Source of the DNA: CAYREV01 sp964423345
GTDB lineage: Bacteria; Bacteroidota; Rhodothermia; Balneolales; Balneolaceae
Length of the DNA stretch: 20,738 nt
Reading direction: 5' to 3'
Assembly: GCA_964423345.1 (NCBI GenBank)
Contig: CAYREV010000034.1
Span: 1-20,738 of the forward strand
The stretch's first letter is position 1; every line of letters starts with the position of its first letter. The notes below the pieces were generated by a model. That model had not been told where the DNA came from and did no database searches. It saw only the letters and a list, made by a program, of their open reading frames with translations. Positions 15,726 through 20,738 of this stretch are shown in pieces. A program made the translations under genes and the position numbers.

Positions 15726-15759
15726 TATGGCTAAAAAAGCACTTTTTAACAAAGCCATA
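15726..15759. promoter_or_regulatory. Nested inverted repeat in the hisC/SDR divergent region
   Basis: TATGGCT (15726-15732) and AGCCATA (15753-15759) are perfect inverted arms. Inside them AAAAAG (15734-15739) and CTTTTT (15742-15747) also pair. It lies between divergent genes, 77 bases before the SDR start, so it may be an operator for either gene. Confidence 0.35.
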
Positions 15760-15836
15760 CCGTAAAACTTTTTGCCATAACATCCTTGGGAAAGGCTGGT
15801 CTCGTTATTACATTAATCCTAAAATTGAAGCTGACT

Positions 15837-16532
15837 ATGACTAAAACTGCACTTGTTACCGGGGCCAGCAGGGGGATCGGATTCGAACTGTCCGGTGCGC
15901 TGGCAGAGAAGGGTCACGAGGTCCTCGCCGTTGCCCGTTCGGAAGATTCGCTTCGCCGGCTTCAGGGAGAGCATCCCGGGAGCATTACCGCCATGCCGGC
16001 AGATTTAACCGATGCCGACTCCCTGGAACAGCTCGTGCAGGCTATAGCCGGCCGGAAGGGTAGCCTTGACATCCTCGTCAACAACGCCGGTTCGTTGGTC
16101 AACAAACCTTTTGAAGAACTGGATCGGGGCGACTGGCAGTCGATAATGGATATCAACCTACTTGCCCCTGTTCACTTGACCCGGATGCTGCTTCCCCATT
16201 TTTCGGAGGAAGCCCATATTGTCAATATCAGCAGCATGGGAGGCTACCAGGGTAGTTCCAAGTTTCCGGGGCTCTCGGCCTACAGCACCTCAAAGGGGGC
16301 GTTGAGCATTCTGGGCGAATGCCTGGCCGGAGAACTGGCCGGGAGGAATATCCGGGTCAACACCCTCTGCCTTGGAGCGGTGCAGACCGAGATGTTCGAG
16401 GAGGCTTTTCCGGGTTTTGAGGCTCCGGTCAAGGCCGGGGAGATGGGAGAATATATTGCGAATTTTGCCCTTGAGGGAGCACGGTATTATAATGGACAAA
16501 CTCTTCCGGTTACACTGGGTGATCCGGGATAG
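15837..16532 (+). CDS. Short-chain dehydrogenase/reductase (SDR)
   Basis: The 231-residue product is a classical SDR: the cofactor loop TGASRGIG at residues 8-15, NNAG at 82-85, the catalytic Ser in NISSMGG near 130-136, and Tyr149/Lys153 in YSTSK. The segment VARSED after the second strand has Arg rather than the Asp of NAD-specific members, which hints at NADP. I chose the ATG at 15837 because MTKTALVTG is the normal SDR start; the in-frame ATG at 15786 adds 17 residues with no family match. The substrate cannot be read. The gene points away from the HisC-like gene, and an envelope protein gene follows on the same strand. Confidence 0.92.
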   Translation: MTKTALVTGASRGIGFELSGALAEKGHEVLAVARSEDSLRRLQGEHPGSITAMPADLTDADSLEQLVQAIAGRKGSLDILVNNAGSLVNKPFEELDRGDWQSIMDINLLAPVHLTRMLLPHFSEEAHIVNISSMGGYQGSSKFPGLSAYSTSKGALSILGECLAGELAGRNIRVNTLCLGAVQTEMFEEAFPGFEAPVKAGEMGEYIANFALEGARYYNGQTLPVTLGDPG

Positions 16533-16591
16533 CTGCCGTAACGGGGATGGTAGTAAAAAAAGGTACAAATAATTACATTGGTTCAATATTA

Positions 16592-17290
16592 ATGCTAAAC
16601 GAATCGAGAGTCGTGAAAAACATTATTAAAGTTGGTCTTACTTCATTTTGTCTGTTTCTGCTTAGTTTTAACCAGCCTGCATCGGGCCAGTCCATCAAAC
16701 TGCTTGCCAGTAACACCCTTAACGGGGCTGTGACAGGCGTGGCGATGGGGGGAGCTACGATTGGCCTGAAAAATACCACCGACTACGAAGGGCCCATTCG
16801 GGTGGGGCTCGGGCTCGGTACGCTCTACGGTATCGGGGTCGGGGTTTATGATCTCAGCGAGGCCGAAGACCAGACCACATACTATGTATCGGCCACCTTC
16901 AACGACGGCAGGAACTCCTCCATTATCGTCCTGCTCGACACTTTTTACGGAGCGGCTGCAGGGGCGGTCATAGCCAGTGCCGTCACCCTCATCGCCAACG
17001 ACCCGGTGGTGAAGGGGCTGCAATACGGGGCTTCGGCCGGTGCCTATGCGGGATTCGGCTTCGGGCTGATAGACGCCTTTACGCTGGCCAAGGAACCTTC
17101 GGAGCTGAGCGTCTCCCAAAATGCGCCTGTGCAGGCCGGCGGGCTTCTCAGCTATCAGAGCCGAAACAACCGGTTGGGGGTCGGGCTGATCAATCCGTCA
17201 GTAATCCGTTATACCGACCTAAGCAGCGGCGGTATCAGCCGCCGGGTGGACGTCAGTGTGGATGTGCTGAACCTGAGTTACCGCTTCTAA
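16592..17290 (+). CDS. Glycine-rich exported envelope protein of unknown function
   Basis: The product (232 residues from the ATG at 16592) has a signal-like stretch IIKVGLTSFCLFLLSFNQ with a likely cleavage near PASGQ. Four hydrophobic glycine-rich segments follow: GAVTGVAMGGATIGL, VGLGLGTLYGIGVGVY, FYGAAAGAVIASAVTLIA and GASAGAYAGFGFGLIDAF, which resemble glycine-zipper segments. The C-terminus is an alternating strand, VDVSVDVLNLSYRF, ending in Phe as in many outer-membrane proteins. I recognise no named family. The start is uncertain: a GTG at 16613 (VKNIIKVG) gives a more compact signal peptide and a frame-open ATG lies at 16547. It follows the SDR gene, and its TAA overlaps the stop of the convergent hydrolase gene by four bases. 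Confidence 0.78.
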   Translation: MLNESRVVKNIIKVGLTSFCLFLLSFNQPASGQSIKLLASNTLNGAVTGVAMGGATIGLKNTTDYEGPIRVGLGLGTLYGIGVGVYDLSEAEDQTTYYVSATFNDGRNSSIIVLLDTFYGAAAGAVIASAVTLIANDPVVKGLQYGASAGAYAGFGFGLIDAFTLAKEPSELSVSQNAPVQAGGLLSYQSRNNRLGVGLINPSVIRYTDLSSGGISRRVDVSVDVLNLSYRF

Positions 17291-18204
17291 TCCGTTTCCA
17301 GATCTTCGTTAAAGTCGTCCGGTTTCTCCAGGCTTGATCCCTTCACCTTTTGAGATCGTGCCAGGTGTCTCAATAGCTCCTTCACGGTGCTCACATGCCC
17401 CGACAGGGAGGGATGAAGTCCGTCACTCAGGTAGTTCCACGCCTGCACTTCTTCATCGTCGCTCATTCTCTTGCCGATGGGATCCACGATATATCCCTGC
17501 TTGCCGCTCAGGATCTCGCGGATGTTGTCCAGGTCTTCGTTGAAGAGATCGAAATCGAACAGGCGGATCTTCTGTAGCATTTCGGTGATGACGGGAGGAG
17601 GCGTAATCCAGATTAGCGGATTATCGGTATACTCCTTAACCGCAGACTCAATGGTGTTGATATTTTCCCAGTAGCCGGCAAGCGAGACCAGGGGACGATT
17701 AGGCTCCACATGCAGCCGCTGGGCATCAAATGTGCCGAGGGCTACAATCACCCAGTCAGGGTCGTGAGCCAGCACATCCCGGTTCAGCCGTTTAAGAGCA
17801 TCAGCCGAGGTATCGTAGGATACCCCCGCATTGACAAAGGTAAAGTCGGCCTGATCTACCGTAAGGTTCAACACCTGTTGAAAGATTCCGAACCATCCCT
17901 GGAGGTCGTCGGTCATGGAATCGCCCAGGGCTACGATGGTGTCGTCCTTTTCAAAGGGCAGGTCATCCAGCCACTCCCCTACTTCATCGTCCTCGAGAAG
18001 CTCTCCGGCCGCTTCCCTTGCATTCTTCCGGAAGGTGTCTCTCAAGTTAACCAGCTCCTCTTTTTCCAGCCCCATAAGGTGGGCCATTGCTTCCGTATTG
18101 TCGATACCCGGAAGCAGTGGGAATCGTTTTTCCAGGTTCAGGAAGGGCAGCAGGTATTTTTCTAAAACTTCTTTTTCTTCTTTGCTTGCGTTAGGCATGA
18201 GCAA
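17287..18204 (-). CDS. SGNH/GDSL-type hydrolase
   Basis: The 305-residue product has a helical N-terminal region (about 1-85) and an SGNH domain. Block I is VALGDSMTDD with nucleophile Ser96, block II is FVNAGVS with Gly127, and block V is SDGLHPSLSGH with Asp261 and His264. Block III, usually GxND, reads GTFD (157-160), so the oxyanion-hole asparagine is Phe159. The family covers esterases, lipases, acyl-CoA thioesterases and carbohydrate esterases. There is no signal peptide, so it should act in the cytoplasm. It lies 33 bp downstream of the Sir2-like gene and is probably cotranscribed with it. Its TAG overlaps the TAA of the convergent envelope gene. An ATG two codons later is a possible alternative start. 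Confidence 0.87.
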   Translation of the reverse strand: MLMPNASKEEKEVLEKYLLPFLNLEKRFPLLPGIDNTEAMAHLMGLEKEELVNLRDTFRKNAREAAGELLEDDEVGEWLDDLPFEKDDTIVALGDSMTDDLQGWFGIFQQVLNLTVDQADFTFVNAGVSYDTSADALKRLNRDVLAHDPDWVIVALGTFDAQRLHVEPNRPLVSLAGYWENINTIESAVKEYTDNPLIWITPPPVITEMLQKIRLFDFDLFNEDLDNIREILSGKQGYIVDPIGKRMSDDEEVQAWNYLSDGLHPSLSGHVSTVKELLRHLARSQKVKGSSLEKPDDFNEDLETD

Positions 18205-18237
18205 TTATTCAATTTAAATGTATGCTTTCAATGATAA

Positions 18238-18927
18238 TCAGGCCTCATCCAGCAACTTATCTACCAGCTTGGGCGTGCCTGTTTCGGCTCGTTCCTCATA
18301 ATGTTTCCAGGAGGTATCTTCGTAGAGATCCGGCTTGGCCGGGTCGATAATAAATTTGGAAATGGACGGGGGTGCGAGATCCACCAGGCCCGCCGCAGGG
18401 TATACAACCAGCGAAGTGCCGATAACGATCAGTATATCTGACTCGGGGACGATAGAGGCTGCCTTATCCATATTGCCGACCATTTCCCCGAACCAGACTA
18501 CATGGGGACGCAGCTGGGCTCCGTCGTCGGCGGTATCACCCAGCTCAACCTCACCGCCCCCGATGTCGTAGACAAGGGAGGGATCCTTTTCGCTGCGCAC
18601 CTTGGAAATCTCCCCGTGGAGATGCAGTACATCGGTCGAACCCGCACGTTCGTGGAGATTGTCAATATTCTGGGTGATGATGGTTACTTCGTACTTCTCC
18701 TCCAGGCGGGCGAGGGCGCGGTGTCCATCATTCGGACTGGCTTCGTGGACCTGTTTCCTGCGTTTATTATAAAATTCAAGAACCCGTTCCGGGTCCTCCC
18801 TCCAGCCCTGGGGGGTAGCCACTTCCTGAAGGTCATGCCCCTCCCACAAGCCGTCGGAGTCGCGAAAAGTTTTTAGTCCGCTGTCGGCACTCATACCCGC
18901 CCCGGTAAGAACGACAACCTTATCCAT
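18238..18927 (-). CDS. Sir2-family NAD-dependent deacylase without zinc cysteines
   Basis: The 229-residue product has the sirtuin core: NAD-binding GAGMSADSGL at residues 9-18, TQNIDNLHERAG at 85-96, catalytic His104 in LHLHGE and VIGTSLVVYPAAGL near the C-terminal third. FYNKRRKQV carries Tyr53 and Arg56 in the Y-x-x-R spacing that marks class III (CobB/SIRT5-like) enzymes preferring succinyl or malonyl groups. The four zinc cysteines are gone: the segment after HLHGE reads ISKVRSEKDPSLVYDIGGG, and the whole protein has no cysteine. It removes acyl groups from lysines using NAD in the cytoplasm. It lies 23 bp after an acyl-CoA dehydrogenase gene and 33 bp before an SGNH hydrolase gene, so it is probably expressed with acyl-CoA metabolism. 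Confidence 0.94.
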   Translation of the reverse strand: MDKVVVLTGAGMSADSGLKTFRDSDGLWEGHDLQEVATPQGWREDPERVLEFYNKRRKQVHEASPNDGHRALARLEEKYEVTIITQNIDNLHERAGSTDVLHLHGEISKVRSEKDPSLVYDIGGGEVELGDTADDGAQLRPHVVWFGEMVGNMDKAASIVPESDILIVIGTSLVVYPAAGLVDLAPPSISKFIIDPAKPDLYEDTSWKHYEERAETGTPKLVDKLLDEA

Positions 18928-18950
18928 AGGTACGTCTATTGATCTGGAAT

Positions 18951-20459
18951 TCAGACATTTGCGGGTTCGGGCGAGAACAGCCGGTACCAGTCGCTTGATT
19001 CCTCGTAATTCTCCACCACATCCGCTTTACCGCGGTAGTTGAAAGATGAAAGCATGCGTTTGACATCGCCGCGGAGGCTTTGAATCGCGCTGTTGACCAG
19101 CTGGTCGTTAAATCCCTTCTCACCCAGGCGAATGGTAAACTCCATCGAGATGATTCTGCTCAGCACGCGGCCCATTTCGACCAGCTGGTCCTGGGCCATC
19201 TTCATCTCTATCTCAAAGTTAAGCAGGTCCTTGAGGTAGTCGGAAGCATGCTCGGTATATTCGTATGTGCTCAGGAACTCATAAAGGTTATTGAGCTTGG
19301 TCTTTTTCATCATCTTCAATACCGATTCGGTAATCTGCTGGTACAATATATCGTTGGAGCCTTCAAAAATCTGGAATGGCCGGCTGTCTACCAGGGCTCT
19401 ACCCGCAAAGTGGTCCAGTCGGTATCCCTTGGCACCCATAAGCTGCAGCAGGGATTGGGAAGCGCTTTGCATCAGGTCGGTCGTAACACTTTTGATGGTA
19501 TTGGCTGCCACATCCAGCGAAGAGGTATCGCGGTCGATCGGCACATTTTGGCTTGTAAATGTGCACATGGCAGAACAGACGGTAAACGATGCCTGCAGCC
19601 GGCTGATACGTCTCTTCACCTGGTCGTAGTTGAACAGTGTCTGCCCCCCTACCCAGCGGTCCTTGCAGTGCTGATGAGCCTCGTCGAGCATGCGTTTGAG
19701 GAATCCGATACCCATGCCCGGGAACTGCAGCCGGCTTCGGTGCAGTATATCCAACATCATTTTGATGCCGATGGACTTGGGTTTGAGTTTATGGTCTTCC
19801 GGCACGCTGATGTCGATCTTGTTCCGGCCGTAGGGCAGCATATACAGTCCAAGATTGTTGAAATACTCTTCCACCTCAATACCGCCGTTTCGGCTGTCGT
19901 GTACAAAAAATCCTATGTCGCGTCCCAGCGATCCGTCCGACGACTTTTTACGGGCAGCAATTAGCCAGTAGTCGGCCATCCCCGTCAGTCCGGCCCAGTG
20001 TTTGGTGCCATTCACATCAAAATGGCCGGTTTTTTCATTCTTTTTGAAACTGGTTTCCATCCGCAACGCATCAGAACCGAAGTCCGGTTCGGTAATCATC
20101 AGTCCCCCCATGCAGTTGTCCTCCTGAAAACGTCGAAAAATATCCTCTTTGATGCCTTCCCGTCCGTAGTTAACCACCGGCTGGAGGAACAGAGCTCCGT
20201 TGATGCCCATCATCAGGGAAAGCGGCAGGGATTCGTAAGATGAGGCTCCCAGCATTGAGAGTGCTTCGTGCGTCTGGACGCCTCTGCCCCCGTATTCTTT
20301 CGGTATAAAGACAGAAAGCGGGTTGCAATCCATTATCTCCTCGATCATCTGTTCCGGGAGTCCCCGGTCCAGGCTCATCTCATTAATATCCTCCTCGACA
20401 TTGAAGAGGGTATAGAGGGTCTCTTTATAGTTCTGTATAAATTCTGAAAAGTCCATCAT
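18951..20459 (-). CDS. Acyl-CoA dehydrogenase family flavoprotein
   Basis: The 502-residue product has the acyl-CoA dehydrogenase layout. A helical N-terminal domain has the VFIPKEYGGRG turn (about 50-60). A middle beta domain has MITEPDFGSDA (about 121-131) and GTKHWAGLTGMADYW (about 151-165). A C-terminal helical domain has LMGAKGYRLDH and the base Glu366 in QIFEGSNDILYQQI. About 100 extra C-terminal residues make it longer than the usual 380-400. The family oxidises acyl-CoA (or acyl-carrier protein) at the alpha-beta bond with FAD and passes electrons to ETF. It is the first gene of a tight minus-strand group with the Sir2 and SGNH genes. The chain-length preference cannot be told. The first codon may be either of two adjacent ATGs. 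Confidence 0.93.
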   Translation of the reverse strand: MMDFSEFIQNYKETLYTLFNVEEDINEMSLDRGLPEQMIEEIMDCNPLSVFIPKEYGGRGVQTHEALSMLGASSYESLPLSLMMGINGALFLQPVVNYGREGIKEDIFRRFQEDNCMGGLMITEPDFGSDALRMETSFKKNEKTGHFDVNGTKHWAGLTGMADYWLIAARKKSSDGSLGRDIGFFVHDSRNGGIEVEEYFNNLGLYMLPYGRNKIDISVPEDHKLKPKSIGIKMMLDILHRSRLQFPGMGIGFLKRMLDEAHQHCKDRWVGGQTLFNYDQVKRRISRLQASFTVCSAMCTFTSQNVPIDRDTSSLDVAANTIKSVTTDLMQSASQSLLQLMGAKGYRLDHFAGRALVDSRPFQIFEGSNDILYQQITESVLKMMKKTKLNNLYEFLSTYEYTEHASDYLKDLLNFEIEMKMAQDQLVEMGRVLSRIISMEFTIRLGEKGFNDQLVNSAIQSLRGDVKRMLSSFNYRGKADVVENYEESSDWYRLFSPEPANV

Positions 20460-20478
20460 AGGAAATTAGCGTTTATTA

Positions 20479-20497
20479 AAAGAACAACCGGTTCTTT
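20479..20497. promoter_or_regulatory. Inverted repeat upstream of the acyl-CoA dehydrogenase operon
   Basis: AAAGAAC (20479-20485) and GTTCTTT (20491-20497) are perfect arms around five bases, 20-38 bases before the ATG at 20459. The position fits an operator or a 5'-leader hairpin for the operon. The binding protein is unknown. GAAC-N5-GTTC differs from the Gram-positive LexA box, which has a four-base spacer. Confidence 0.4.
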
Positions 20498-20693
20498 CAG
20501 GCTATATCTTTATTTGAAAATCGTTCTTAACAGCTCATTTGCAGAGAAGGCTCATTATTCGAATATAATGATTTTAACACGCAGCTAAAAGGGGTTTTGA
20601 CTTGTGTGGGCAATCAGGGAATGCTGCCTGTGCGGCTCAGCGGTGTGGTCCCACGCTTTTTAGCTACCGGCTCTCCTTCCCCCCTTATCCCAT

Positions 20694-20723
20694 AAAAAAG
20701 CCCGTCCGGGGGTCCGGACGGGC
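20694..20723 (-). terminator. Intrinsic terminator for a leftward gene beyond the right edge
   Basis: Read on the minus strand, GCCCGTCCGG, a four-base loop and CCGGACGGGC form a perfect 10-bp GC-rich stem (20700-20723), followed by six T residues (20694-20699). It should end a minus-strand transcript arriving from the right and so insulates the acyl-CoA dehydrogenase operon. The gene it serves is outside the window. Confidence 0.85.
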
Positions 20724-20738
20724 GGGAAAATAACGAGG

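Noticed and set aside
17287..17290. Frameshift or misassembly at the overlapping convergent stop codons
   Set aside because: Both genes have complete, family-consistent or natural C-termini, and a four-base tail-to-tail overlap (CTAA) is a normal compact arrangement.
20479..20497. LexA (SOS) box upstream of the acyl-CoA dehydrogenase
   Set aside because: The GAAC/GTTC arms are separated by five bases rather than four, and the operon has no DNA-repair gene, so it is kept only as an inverted repeat.

Overview
The window looks like chromosomal DNA from a Gram-negative bacterium of the Bacteroidota/Balneolota/Rhodothermota group. The clues are a two-component regulator-propeller histidine kinase, a fused E1 alpha/beta 2-oxo acid dehydrogenase, HisKA_2-type kinases, a cysteine-free Sir2 protein, and mostly weak Shine-Dalgarno sequences. 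My guess is Balneolota, made from gene style only. From about 1,030 onward the DNA is GC-rich and throws long antisense shadow ORFs. The first kilobase is clearly more AT-rich. No rRNA, tRNA, CRISPR array, transposase or integrase was seen.

Layout, left to right. (1) 1-770, minus strand: a lipoprotein cut by the window edge and a small stand-alone LuxR-type DNA-binding protein. (2) 1034-2685, minus: a translationally coupled pair, a branched-chain-aminotransferase-like protein followed by a P-loop sulfotransferase-like protein. The aminotransferase-like protein keeps its fold motifs but has Asn at the PLP Schiff-base lysine position and Thr at the usual PLP-binding glutamate position. This is the most unusual item in the window. 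(3) 3090-5976, plus: paaZ (phenylacetate ring opening) and an enoyl-CoA hydratase/isomerase, each preceded by a copy of a related stem-loop leader element. (4) 6216-7241, plus: a secreted seven-repeat TolB-like propeller whose ribosome binding site and start codon lie in a hairpin. (5) 7249-12350, minus: two sensor histidine kinases with nearly identical catalytic cores and very different sensor halves, with no response regulator nearby. (6) 12408-15641, minus: a HisC-like aminotransferase and a fused branched-chain 2-oxo acid dehydrogenase E1, which could act in sequence. (7) 15837-17290, plus: a short-chain dehydrogenase and a glycine-rich envelope protein. (8) 17287-20459, minus: an acyl-CoA dehydrogenase, a zinc-site-less Sir2 deacylase and an SGNH hydrolase in a tight probable operon. 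A strong leftward terminator at 20694-20723 closes the transcript of a gene beyond the right edge.

The common theme is acyl-CoA and amino-acid carbon catabolism: phenylacetate ring opening, branched-chain oxo-acid oxidation, acyl-CoA dehydrogenation, and a sirtuin that may reverse acylation. All functional statements come from reading motifs by eye. No alignment or database search was run.
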